The notes: generated by a model from the sequence alone, not told the origin. A stretch of 7,110 nt of DNA from Paracoccaceae bacterium (GCA_007123625.1 SKKS01000030.1:1-7110), one strand, 5' to 3'. Positions 1 to 6,119 are shown, numbered from the stretch's first letter. Translations and numbers: made by a program.

Positions 1-2402
1 GGCTGGCGCATGAAACCGGCACCCCCGAGGAACTGGCGCGTTTCACCGAAGGGGTAATCCGCGAGAACCGCGAACCGCAACTGGTCAAGATTGACAACGC
101 AGCGCAGATCCCCATCGAGGATGCGCTGCAACATATCGGCGAGCATATCGAGATCGATCTGTCTAACTACAAGCCACACACGCTTGTGCGACGGCTGGAG
201 CGGCGGATGCTGGCGACCGGCCAGCACGATGTCGGCGCCTATCTGAGAATCCTTGAAACCAACAAGGGCGAAGTCACCAAGCTTCGCCGGGACATGATGA
301 TCCCGGTCACCGCGTTTTTCCGCGACAGCGACGCCTTTGCCGTCATCGCGCAAAAGGTCATCAAGCCTGACCTTCTGTCGCGCAGTCAGTCACAGGATTC
401 GGTCTATCGGATATGGTCGGTGGGCTGCGCAACCGGCCCGGAGGCTTATTCGATTGCCATCACCGCGCTTGAAGCGATGCGCGAGCTGGGCATTGAGACC
501 GAACTCAAGGTCTTTGCCACCGATATCGAACCCAGCTATCTGGCGCAGGCTTCGGCCGGGGTCTATCCGGGGCGTATGCTTCTGGGCATACCCACCGATG
601 TCCGCGACCGCTATTTCAACCCTCTGGACGGCGATACGTTTCAGGTCACGCCGCGCCTGCGCCGCGCGGTCAACTTCTCGCGACATGATGTGCTGCGCGA
701 CCCACCTTTCCTGCATCTGGACCTGATCCTGTGCCGCAACATGGTCATCTATCTGCGCGCCGAGCCTCAGGAACGCGCCCTGCGGCGGATGCTGTTTGGG
801 CTCAAGGGGTCCGGCGCGGTGATGATGGGCAGCTCTGAAACACCCGGCAAGCTGGCTCCGCTGCTGGATACCGTTTCGGGGCGCAACAAGATTTTCCGCC
901 TGCGGGGCGAGTTGCGCCACCTGTCGACCGAAGATTTCCTTCTGTCGTCCGAAGCGCGCCGGGCACGCCAGAACCTGGCACCCCGGTCCGAAACCATACC
1001 ACAGGGCGATGTCGCGCAGGCGCTGGCACCGGCCGCGGACTGCCTGATCTCAGCATTCGTGCCGCCTTCGGTCGTGGTCGATGCCAACCGCGAAATCCGC
1101 CATGTGTTCGGTGATGTGGTCCCCTTTCTGCGGTTCAAACCAGGGGATGCTTCGCTGGATCTGATACATCTGCTGCCGCACCGGGTCGGGGCCGTGGTAT
1201 CGACCCTGATCTTTTCGGCGCTGCGCGACCGTACGGAGACGAAGTCCGTGTTCCTGCATCCCGATGATGACGAACACGGGTTCAATGTCGCGGTGAACCT
1301 CCAGGTGCGGCCCATCAACCTGCCCGGCAGCAAGGGTCCGCCATCGCAACTGGCCGTCAGCTTCGAGCGAATCACCGGGTCTACGGCGCACACGGAAGCG
1401 ACGGAAAGGCAGGAAAACATCTCCGCCCTGACCGCGTCGCGGGTGACCGAGCTTGAAACCGAGTTGGGCAAGGTCCGCGCAACACTCAAGACCACGATCG
1501 AGGAACTGGGCAGCGCCAACGAGGAGCTTCAGGCCAGCAACGAAGAGCTGATGGCCAGCAACGAGGAACTGCAAAGCACCATCGAGGAACTGCAATCGGT
1601 CAACGAAGAGTTGCACGCCGTCAACACCGAGCTGCAGGAAAAGATCATGCAGCTGAACGAGGCTTATGCCGATCTCGAAGGCCTGTCACGAGCGGCGCGC
1701 ATCCCGCTGATCTTTCTTGACGGTCAGGGAAGAATCACCCGGTTTTCAGCGCAGGCAACCGAAGTTTTCCGCCTGCGCGATCACGACACCGGTCGCCCGC
1801 TGGCGGAAATTACCCACCGACTGACCGGTTTCGACGTGGAGGCGGTGATCACCGCCGCGATGAAAAGCCAGGCTTCCGTGCGCCAGGAAATTCCCGACCG
1901 CAGCGGCCGAAGCTGGCTGGTCACGGTGCAGCCCTTCGTGGGGCGCACAGAGAGAGAGGCGCGCATCGTATTGTCTTTCATAGACATTTCCAGTGTTCAA
2001 ACCATGCGCTACTTGCAATCCATTGTCGATTCGGTGCCGCAGAACCTGGTGGTGCTGGATGCCGACGGAGGGATCGTTCTGGTCAACGATGCATGGAAAC
2101 GCTTCGCCATGGAGAACGGTGGCACCAACACGCTGGCCAGCGGCGCGCGCGTCAACTATGTTGAGGTGTTGAGGGGAGCCTCCGCGCAAGGGGACGAAAC
2201 GGCGCGGCAGGCACTGGAGGGGATTACAGAATTGATGCAGGGCAAGGCGACGCAGTTCTCGCTCATCTATCCATGCCATTCGGCAACGCAAAAGCGCTGG
2301 TTTCTCATGCATGCGTCGCCATTGCGTAGCGGGGGATGTGTGGTAACACATCTGGACATCACGAATCTGCGAATACCGGTGCATGAAGCGAGCCCTGAAT
2401 GA
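1..2402 (+). CDS. CheR-type methyltransferase / multi-PAS protein (C-terminal part of a CheB/CheR-PAS fusion), 5'-truncated
   Basis: The frame is open from the left edge (first full codon at nt 3), so the start and any CheB methylesterase domain lie outside the window. Homology around nt 105-210 to the CheR N-terminal helical domain (IDLSNYKPHTLVRRLERRM) runs straight through the first in-frame GTG at 186, so that GTG is not the start. CheR catalytic motifs follow: VTAFFRD near nt 306, the SAM-binding VGCATGPEAYSIA near 420, ATDIEPSYL near 516 and CRNMVIYL near 732. Next come a PAS-like segment (about 1045-1370), a long coiled coil (about 1400-1680), a PAS domain (about 1690-1990) and a final PAS (about 2005-2380) carrying the family-typical YPCHS...RWF motif. 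CheR domains methylate receptor glutamates using S-adenosylmethionine. Here the domain is tied to sensory PAS modules, so its target may be a non-chemotactic regulator (inference). No NWETR-like receptor tether and no NCRFLQ flavin motif are seen. The gene is followed at once by a PAS protein gene with an ATGA overlap. Confidence 0.9.
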   Translation, partial: LAHETGTPEELARFTEGVIRENREPQLVKIDNAAQIPIEDALQHIGEHIEIDLSNYKPHTLVRRLERRMLATGQHDVGAYLRILETNKGEVTKLRRDMMIPVTAFFRDSDAFAVIAQKVIKPDLLSRSQSQDSVYRIWSVGCATGPEAYSIAITALEAMRELGIETELKVFATDIEPSYLAQASAGVYPGRMLLGIPTDVRDRYFNPLDGDTFQVTPRLRRAVNFSRHDVLRDPPFLHLDLILCRNMVIYLRAEPQERALRRMLFGLKGSGAVMMGSSETPGKLAPLLDTVSGRNKIFRLRGELRHLSTEDFLLSSEARRARQNLAPRSETIPQGDVAQALAPAADCLISAFVPPSVVVDANREIRHVFGDVVPFLRFKPGDASLDLIHLLPHRVGAVVSTLIFSALRDRTETKSVFLHPDDDEHGFNVAVNLQVRPINLPGSKGPPSQLAVSFERITGSTAHTEATERQENISALTASRVTELETELGKVRATLKTTIEELGSANEELQASNEELMASNEELQSTIEELQSVNEELHAVNTELQEKIMQLNEAYADLEGLSRAARIPLIFLDGQGRITRFSAQATEVFRLRDHDTGRPLAEITHRLTGFDVEAVITAAMKSQASVRQEIPDRSGRSWLVTVQPFVGRTEREARIVLSFIDISSVQTMRYLQSIVDSVPQNLVVLDADGGIVLVNDAWKRFAMENGGTNTLASGARVNYVEVLRGASAQGDETARQALEGITELMQGKATQFSLIYPCHSATQKRWFLMHASPLRSGGCVVTHLDITNLRIPVHEASPE
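1497..1643 (+). repeat. Seven-heptad coiled-coil repeat coding segment (xEELxxx / NEELxxx)
   Basis: Seven consecutive 7-residue units are visible: IEELGSA, NEELQAS, NEELMAS, NEELQST, IEELQSV, NEELHAV and NTELQEK. Leucine or isoleucine sits at fixed heptad spacing, which predicts a continuous parallel coiled coil between the CheR/PAS-like part and the two C-terminal PAS domains. The pattern is conserved at protein level. At DNA level the codons vary (gag/gaa, ctg/ctt/ttg), so this is an old repeat kept by selection and not a recent expansion. Such helices in CheB/CheR-PAS fusions are thought to pass signals between sensory and catalytic parts. Confidence 0.9.
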
Positions 2403-2983
2403 CCCGCCCGGATACCCCAGAGCAGTCGACCGAGCAGATCGCGCGCAGGCGGATCGCGGAATTGCTGCAGAATGGCAGGCTTCCGTCGCTCGAAACGCTG
2501 CTCCAGCGCGAGGCGGTCAGTATCGACGAGCTGGCGCTGGATCTGCTGACCCACCAGGTCGAGATCGAAGTACAGGTCGAGCAGCTTCGCCAGGCGAACG
2601 AGGCGCTTGAGCAGGAGCGGCGCAAGTTCGAGACCATTTTCCACGACATGCCCGTGTCGGCCATGCTGGTCGAACTTGACAGCGGGGCCGTGAGCGCCGC
2701 GAACCAGAAGCTGCACCGGATGTTCCCGCACCGGTTCGGCGACACCAGCGGCATACACTACCTGCGCCATCTGGGCGAAAACCGGTTCGATCAGGACCGC
2801 ATTTCGCTGGGGCTGGCGGAATGCCGCAATGGCAGGGCCGCCGACGTCAAGGCGGTCAGCCTGATCGACAAGACACCTGACAGCTACCTGATGTGCGACC
2901 TGCGCATGGCCCGGCTCAGCATCGGCGAGAACGGTGACTCGACCGTGCTTGCTGTGATCCAGCCCTATGACAGGCGGTACTGA
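2399..2983 (+). CDS. Stand-alone PAS-domain protein coupled to the CheR-PAS gene
   Basis: This is a 194-residue protein. The first ~45 residues are helical and charged. Residues 52-80 (THQVEIEVQVEQLRQANEAL onward) match the amphipathic linker seen before PAS domains in many sensor kinases (the HQIELEMQNEELR type). A PAS domain follows at about residues 76-190, starting at FETIFHDMPVSAMLVELDSG. The protein ends shortly after the PAS fold (AVIQPYDRRY). No kinase, GGDEF, HTH or other output domain is present, and no flavin-binding NCRFLQ motif is seen. The start ATG overlaps the upstream stop as ATGA, and I see no strong Shine-Dalgarno, so translation is probably coupled to the CheR-PAS gene. 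It likely acts as a partner or sensor subunit of that protein (inference). It could also be the N-terminal remnant of a longer kinase, but the stretch after it shows no trace of one. Confidence 0.82.
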   Translation: MTRPDTPEQSTEQIARRRIAELLQNGRLPSLETLLQREAVSIDELALDLLTHQVEIEVQVEQLRQANEALEQERRKFETIFHDMPVSAMLVELDSGAVSAANQKLHRMFPHRFGDTSGIHYLRHLGENRFDQDRISLGLAECRNGRAADVKAVSLIDKTPDSYLMCDLRMARLSIGENGDSTVLAVIQPYDRRY

Positions 2984-3035
2984 ACGCACCTGAGTGGAGT
3001 TTGCGCAGGCGCTTGTCACTCCGTGCCGGCCCATG

Positions 3036-3063
3036 CCGAAAGCGGTGCACGCGCCGCTTTCGG
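3036..3063. terminator. Hairpin between convergent genes, possible bidirectional terminator
   Basis: CCGAAAGCGG (3036-3045) and CCGCTTTCGG (3054-3063) form a perfect 10-bp stem around an 8-nt loop. It sits 52 nt after the PAS gene stop and 9 nt after the stop of the minus-strand HHH gene, so it could end both transcripts. Neither side has a T tract, so classic intrinsic termination is uncertain; it may instead protect the 3' ends or assist Rho. The rest of the 89-nt gap shows nothing clear. Confidence 0.55.
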
Positions 3064-3072
3064 AATTCGTGC

Positions 3073-3660
3073 TCAGGACGGGGGGTTGACTGTGCTGGAC
3101 TGCGCCAGTTTCGCCGCCTGTTCGATCCAGTTGTCCCGCGCAATGCGGCCCTTGGAGTTCAGGAACTCGTCCACCCAGGCGACTTCGGCTTCGGACCAGC
3201 TTGCGATCTGCCGGAAGTGAAAGATGCCTAGGCCATTGAGCTTTTGTTCCATTACCGGCCCGACTCCGGTAATCTGCTTGAGGTCGTCCGGGGAACCTTC
3301 CGGGGCATCCAGGCCGCTGGGCTGAACCGCTTCGGCTAATGAAGTGTCCGGCGTGTCATCGACCGTAACAGCCGTCGCCGGGCTGGCGCTGGCGGGTGCA
3401 ACGACAGGTGCCGTGGCGGGCGCTTTTGTCGGCGCCGCAGCGCTGCGCAGGGTCGCCGGGTCACGCGGCGGCGGGGCCGGATTCTCGGCAATGGTAAAGA
3501 TCGTGCCCACAACCAGGGCAACCACTGCCCCGATGGCCACGGATCCGTTCCCTTCGATCCCGACCAGCAGCAACGACACCCCGAACGCGACTGCGCCCAT
3601 GCCGGTCGCGATCACCCATCCATAAAGGGGCGGTGTGTTCTTCAATTCGGATTGCGCCAT
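3073..3660 (-). CDS. Membrane-anchored helix-hairpin-helix domain protein, function unknown
   Basis: This is a 195-residue protein. The start chosen is ATG at 3660 (MAQSELKNTPPLYGWV) because AGGAG lies 8 nt upstream; a longer reading from 3738 lacks such a site and falls in the duplicated sequence at the dxs end. Two hydrophobic segments (about residues 13-34 and 39-58) look like a transmembrane hairpin. A low-complexity Ala/Pro/Thr linker covers about residues 60-105. The C-terminal domain, about residues 124-187, begins DDLKQITGVGPVMEQKLNGLG and continues with HFRQIASWSEAEVAWVDEFL. Its GVGP turn is a helix-hairpin-helix signature. The same domain is familiar in alphaproteobacteria as an extension of, or neighbour to, complex I NuoE-type proteins, and in small proteins annotated loosely as L21-like or endonuclease. 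No catalytic residues are apparent. It lies downstream of dxs on the same strand and may be co-transcribed, but a 17-bp repeat and a small hairpin separate them. The real function is unknown. Confidence 0.85.
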   Translation of the reverse strand: MAQSELKNTPPLYGWVIATGMGAVAFGVSLLLVGIEGNGSVAIGAVVALVVGTIFTIAENPAPPPRDPATLRSAAAPTKAPATAPVVAPASASPATAVTVDDTPDTSLAEAVQPSGLDAPEGSPDDLKQITGVGPVMEQKLNGLGIFHFRQIASWSEAEVAWVDEFLNSKGRIARDNWIEQAAKLAQSSTVNPPS

Positions 3661-3668
3661 CTTCGGGG

Positions 3669-3673
3669 CTCCT
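3669..3673 (-). promoter_or_regulatory. Shine-Dalgarno of the HHH membrane protein gene
   Basis: AGGAG on the minus strand lies 8 nt before ATG 3660. It decides the start in favour of MAQSELK over the 26-residue longer reading from 3738. Confidence 0.8.
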
Positions 3674-3682
3674 TCTGGTTGG

Positions 3683-3698
3683 CGGAAGCACGCTTCCG
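3683..3698. other. Small stem-loop between dxs and the HHH gene
   Basis: CGGAAG / CTTCCG (6 bp) closes a CACG loop 50 nt past the dxs stop and just ahead of the HHH gene's ribosome site. There is no T tract on the minus strand after it. It may be a weak attenuator, an mRNA processing site, or chance; only the inverted repeat itself is seen. Confidence 0.4.
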
Positions 3699-3727
3699 GG
3701 TTGCGGTCAGTTTGCGGCTTCAGACAC

Positions 3728-3761
3728 CGTTCATGCAACCGTAGCGTTCATGCAACCGTAG
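3728..3761. repeat. Exact 17-bp tandem duplication spanning the dxs stop codon
   Basis: The unit CGTTCATGCAACCGTAG occurs at 3728-3744 and again, directly abutting, at 3745-3761. Read on the minus strand, the dxs-proximal copy encodes the last residues (ATVA) and the TGA stop of dxs; the second copy repeats the same sequence downstream of the stop in non-coding DNA. It looks like a replication-slippage duplication. The protein ends before the extra copy, so the duplication is silent for Dxs. Confidence 0.95.
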
Positions 3762-5691
3762 CGCGCGAAGCGCCCCGGGAAAGGGTTTCAACCCCCAAGG
3801 CAGCCAGCGCGGTGCGGGCAATGTCGTCGGCGGTCAGCCCGGCATCGCGGTACATCTGGGCCGGGCTGGCCTGATCGATGAAGCGGTCAGGCAGGGTCAG
3901 GGTGCGCAGCCGCGGCCCTGCATCCAGCAACCCCGCATTCGCCATGAAATGCATCACCTGCGCGCCGAACCCACCCTGCGCACCCTGCTCGATGGTCAGC
4001 AGGACCTCGTGGTGGCGGGCGAGTTGCGTGATCAAGTCGGTGTCCAGCGGCTTGGCAAAACGCGCATCCGCAACGGTGCAGCTGACCCCGCGCGCGGCCA
4101 GCGCCTCGGCGGCAAGCTGCACTTCGACCAGATGCGCGCCAAAAGACAGCAGCGCCACAGATATGCCTTCGCGCAACACACGGCCCTTGCCGATCTCAAG
4201 CACCTGCCCGCGTTCGGGCATTTCCACCCCCGCGCCTTCGCCGCGCGGGAACCGGAAAGCGATCGGCCCGTCGTCATGGGCGGCGGCGGTGGCGACCATG
4301 TGCATCAGTTCGGCTTCGTCCCCGGCGGCCATTACGACCATGCCGGGCAGGTTGCTGAGGTACGCCACATCGAAGGCACCCGCATGCGTCGCGCCATCGG
4401 CGCCGACCAGACCCGCGCGGTCGATGGCAAAGCGCACCGGCAATCCCTGCAGCGCCACGTCATGCACGATCTGGTCATACCCACGTTGCAGAAAGGTCGA
4501 GTAGATCGCGCAGAACGGCTTCAGCCCCGTCGCCGCCATTCCAGCGGCAAAAGTCACGCCATGCTGCTCGGCAATCCCCACGTCAAACACCCGCCGCGAG
4601 AAACGCCGGGCCATGACATCCACGCCGGTGCCGCCGGGCATTGCTGCTGTTACCGCCACGATCAGCGGATCGCGGGCGGCTTCGTCGGTCAGAGCCTTGC
4701 CGAAAACACTGGTATAGCTGGGCGCATTCGCCCCGCCCTTCGCCTGCGCGCCCGACGCCACATCGAATTTGGCCACCCCGTGGTACTTGCACGCCGACGC
4801 CTCGGCCGGGGCGTAGCCCTTGCCCTTGACCGTGCGCACATGGATCAGCACCGGGCCTTCGGCACGGGCATGCGCCACGCGCAGGGTGGCCAACAGGTCG
4901 GGCATGGAATGGCCGTCGATGGGCCCGATATAGGTGAACCCCATGTGCTCGAACATGGTCGCGTCCGGGGGGCTTCCAGCGGCAAGTTCGCGCGCACGGC
5001 GCGCCTGTTCGCGCAGGGGCGCGGGCAACGCGGCCATGAAACCCTCAGCGATCTCGCCCAGACTGGCATGGGCTCCATTGAGCCGGTTGAGATAGCTGTT
5101 CATCGCGCCCACCGGCGGGGCGATGGACATGTCGTTGTCATTCAGGATCACGAACAGCCGCCGCCCCTCGGCCCCGGCGTTGTTGAGCGCCTCATAGGCC
5201 ATGCCGGCGGTGATCGACCCGTCGCCAATTACCGCGACCGCGTCGCCTGTGGGCTGGCCCATGTCACGCCCGATGGTGAAGCCAAGCGCAGCGGAAATGC
5301 TGGTAGAGCTGTGCGCGGCGCCGAACGGGTCAAAAACGCTCTCGCTGCGCTTGGTGAAGCCCGAAAGCCCGCCACCCTGGCGGAGGGTGCCCATATCCGC
5401 GCGCCGTCCGGTCAGGATCTTGTGCGGATAGCACTGGTGGCCCACGTCCCAGATCAGCTTGTCAAAGGGGGTGCGGAACACCGCGTGCAGGGCCACAGTC
5501 AATTCGACCACGCCAAGGCTGGACCCCAGGTGTCCGCCGGTGCGGCTGACCACATCAATGGTTTCGGCGCGCAGCTCATCGGCCAGAGTGGCCAGTTCAG
5601 TGTCCGTGAAATCGCGCAGATCTGCGGGGCCTGCGACGCGGTCCAGAAGCGGGCGGGCAGCGGTCAGTGGGGCGTCGGAAATCTGTGACAT
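3748..5691 (-). CDS. dxs: 1-deoxy-D-xylulose-5-phosphate synthase
   Basis: This thiamine-diphosphate enzyme condenses pyruvate and glyceraldehyde 3-phosphate into 1-deoxy-D-xylulose 5-phosphate, the entry step of the cytoplasmic MEP isoprenoid pathway. The protein has 647 residues, somewhat longer than the about 620 of E. coli Dxs. Family landmarks in order: GGHLGSSLG (His54), WDVGHQCYPHKILTGRR (82-97), GAAHSSTSISAALG (124-137), the diphosphate/Mg-binding GDGSITAGMAYEALNNAG (156-173) with NDNDMSI (184-190), GPIDGH (256-261), the catalytic-glutamate motif GIAEQHGVTFAAG (Glu375), and DRAGLVGADGATHAG (424-438) of the pyrimidine-binding domain. EQGAQGGFGAQV (568-579) opens the final stretch of the C-terminal domain. 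The purine-rich AAGGGA lies 6 nt before the ATG. The gene follows puf on the same strand, the arrangement known in Rhodobacter, which fits supply of carotenoid and bacteriochlorophyll-tail precursors. A terminator separates it from pufX, so it probably relies on read-through or its own start; I saw no convincing promoter in the 37 nt after the terminator. Confidence 0.98.
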   Translation of the reverse strand: MSQISDAPLTAARPLLDRVAGPADLRDFTDTELATLADELRAETIDVVSRTGGHLGSSLGVVELTVALHAVFRTPFDKLIWDVGHQCYPHKILTGRRADMGTLRQGGGLSGFTKRSESVFDPFGAAHSSTSISAALGFTIGRDMGQPTGDAVAVIGDGSITAGMAYEALNNAGAEGRRLFVILNDNDMSIAPPVGAMNSYLNRLNGAHASLGEIAEGFMAALPAPLREQARRARELAAGSPPDATMFEHMGFTYIGPIDGHSMPDLLATLRVAHARAEGPVLIHVRTVKGKGYAPAEASACKYHGVAKFDVASGAQAKGGANAPSYTSVFGKALTDEAARDPLIVAVTAAMPGGTGVDVMARRFSRRVFDVGIAEQHGVTFAAGMAATGLKPFCAIYSTFLQRGYDQIVHDVALQGLPVRFAIDRAGLVGADGATHAGAFDVAYLSNLPGMVVMAAGDEAELMHMVATAAAHDDGPIAFRFPRGEGAGVEMPERGQVLEIGKGRVLREGISVALLSFGAHLVEVQLAAEALAARGVSCTVADARFAKPLDTDLITQLARHHEVLLTIEQGAQGGFGAQVMHFMANAGLLDAGPRLRTLTLPDRFIDQASPAQMYRDAGLTADDIARTALAALGVETLSRGASRATVA

Positions 5692-5697
5692 CGGCTT

Positions 5698-5703
5698 TCC
5701 CTT
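5698..5703 (-). promoter_or_regulatory. Likely ribosome binding site of dxs
   Basis: AAGGGA within a purine-rich run on the minus strand, 6 nt before the dxs ATG. It supports the start at 5691 (MSQISDAPL). Confidence 0.6.
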
Positions 5704-5728
5704 CGTTGTTTATCGTGGCCCCTTATGG

Positions 5729-5763
5729 AAAAAGGGTGCCGTGGGGCTGCCCCGCACGGCACC
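5729..5763 (-). terminator. Intrinsic terminator of the puf operon
   Basis: On the minus strand a 9-bp perfect stem (GGTGCCGTG / CACGGCACC, 5735-5763) extends inward through a GGG/CCC pairing with one bulged base. C and five Ts (5734-5729) follow directly. This is a textbook Rho-independent terminator placed after pufX and 37 nt before the dxs ATG. It would reduce transcription from puf into dxs. Confidence 0.88.
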
Positions 5764-5765
5764 AG

Positions 5766-5786
5766 TTTCCTGTCGCCAACAGGAAA
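5766..5786 (-). other. Stem-loop upstream of the puf terminator
   Basis: TTTCCTGT and ACAGGAAA form an 8-bp perfect stem around a 5-nt loop, 2 nt away from the terminator hairpin. In transcription order it comes just before the terminator. It may protect the puf mRNA 3' end against exonucleases, or form a tandem terminator with the next hairpin (inference). The embedded TGT-N5-ACA is too short to be a PpsR site, which needs 12 bases between the half-sites. Confidence 0.65.
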
Positions 5787-5792
5787 GGGAAC

Positions 5793-5809
5793 CGGGCGTC
5801 ACATGCCCG
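5793..5809 (-). other. Stem-loop in the pufX-dxs spacer
   Basis: CGGGCGT / ATGCCCG pair over 7 positions, one of them a G-T wobble when read as RNA on one strand, around a 3-nt loop. It is one of four inverted repeats in the 190-nt spacer. On its own it would be weak evidence; it counts mainly as part of the array. Confidence 0.45.
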
Positions 5810-5843
5810 CGTCCGGACCGGCGAAATGGCCCGAACCCCGTTG

Positions 5844-5873
5844 GGGGCAGGCCGGTTTTCCCCGGCCCGCCCC
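5844..5873 (-). other. Strong stem-loop directly after the pufX stop
   Basis: GGCCGG / CCGGCC (6 bp) around a 6-nt loop is extended, across one A/C mismatch, by GGGGC / GCCCC (5 bp). The structure starts 8 nt after the pufX stop and has no T tract. 3' hairpins of this kind are known to stabilise the pufLMX segment of Rhodobacter puf mRNA against 3'-5' decay. The same role is inferred here. Confidence 0.65.
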
Positions 5874-5881
5874 GATCTGCA

Positions 5882-6112
5882 CTACGTCTGCGCCCAGAGC
5901 AGCGGCGCTTCATACGCGCTGTAGGGCATGGGCGGCGGCGCGTTCTTGCTCTCATCGGGCAAAAGTTGCCCGACCCCCCAGATGATCCCGTAGGTCACCC
6001 CGATGAAGAGCAGGAAGGCCAGTGCGTAGCCCGCACCGCGCATCATCTCGGCCAGCACCCAGTTACGCAGCCGCTGGGTACGGGATTCCTCGATATAGTC
6101 GTGTTCAACCAT
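5882..6112 (-). CDS. pufX: PufX, reaction centre-LH1 core complex protein
   Basis: PufX is a single-helix membrane protein next to the reaction centre that interrupts the LH1 ring, letting quinone/quinol pass; in some species it also drives core-complex dimerisation. This copy has 76 residues, the usual size. A charged cytoplasmic N-terminus leads into RLRNWVLAEMMRGAGYA (residues 14-30), which lines up with the LRLWVAFQMMKGAGWA region of R. sphaeroides PufX. A hydrophobic helix runs to about residue 47, then VGQLLPDESKNAPPP parallels VGRMLPIQENQAPAP. Glycines at 38, 42 and 46 make a GxxxGxxxG helix-packing motif. The start ATG 6112 is chosen because AGGAG lies 7 nt upstream; an in-frame TTG at 6127 would sit before that site. 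The gene begins 11 nt after the pufM stop. It is followed by a hairpin array and the operon terminator. PufX diverges fast, so identity rests on these motifs plus position. Confidence 0.9.
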   Translation of the reverse strand: MVEHDYIEESRTQRLRNWVLAEMMRGAGYALAFLLFIGVTYGIIWGVGQLLPDESKNAPPPMPYSAYEAPLLWAQT

Positions 6113-6119
6113 GTCCGTG

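Noticed and set aside
186..2402. CheR-PAS gene starting at GTG 186
   Set aside because: Recognisable CheR N-terminal sequence lies upstream of the GTG in the same open frame, back to the window edge. The gene is truncated by the window and does not begin there.
3661..3738. 26-residue N-terminal extension of the HHH protein from ATG 3738
   Set aside because: The extension comes from the duplicated dxs tail and a hairpin region and has no ribosome site. ATG 3660 has AGGAG at 8 nt and leads directly into the membrane helices.
3728..3761. Tandem 17-bp repeat as an attachment site or CRISPR-like array
   Set aside because: There are only two abutting copies, with no spacers, integrase, tRNA or cas gene nearby. 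Simple slippage explains it.
3949..5688. Long plus-strand open frame (579 codons) opposite dxs
   Set aside because: It is fully antisense to a clear dxs. The predicted protein is rich in His/Arg/Gly/Ala with no recognisable domain, as expected for the shadow of a GC-rich gene.
5771..5781. Possible PpsR operator in the pufX-dxs spacer
   Set aside because: PpsR/CrtJ sites are TGT-N12-ACA. Here the half-sites are only 5 bases apart and form the tip of a hairpin stem.
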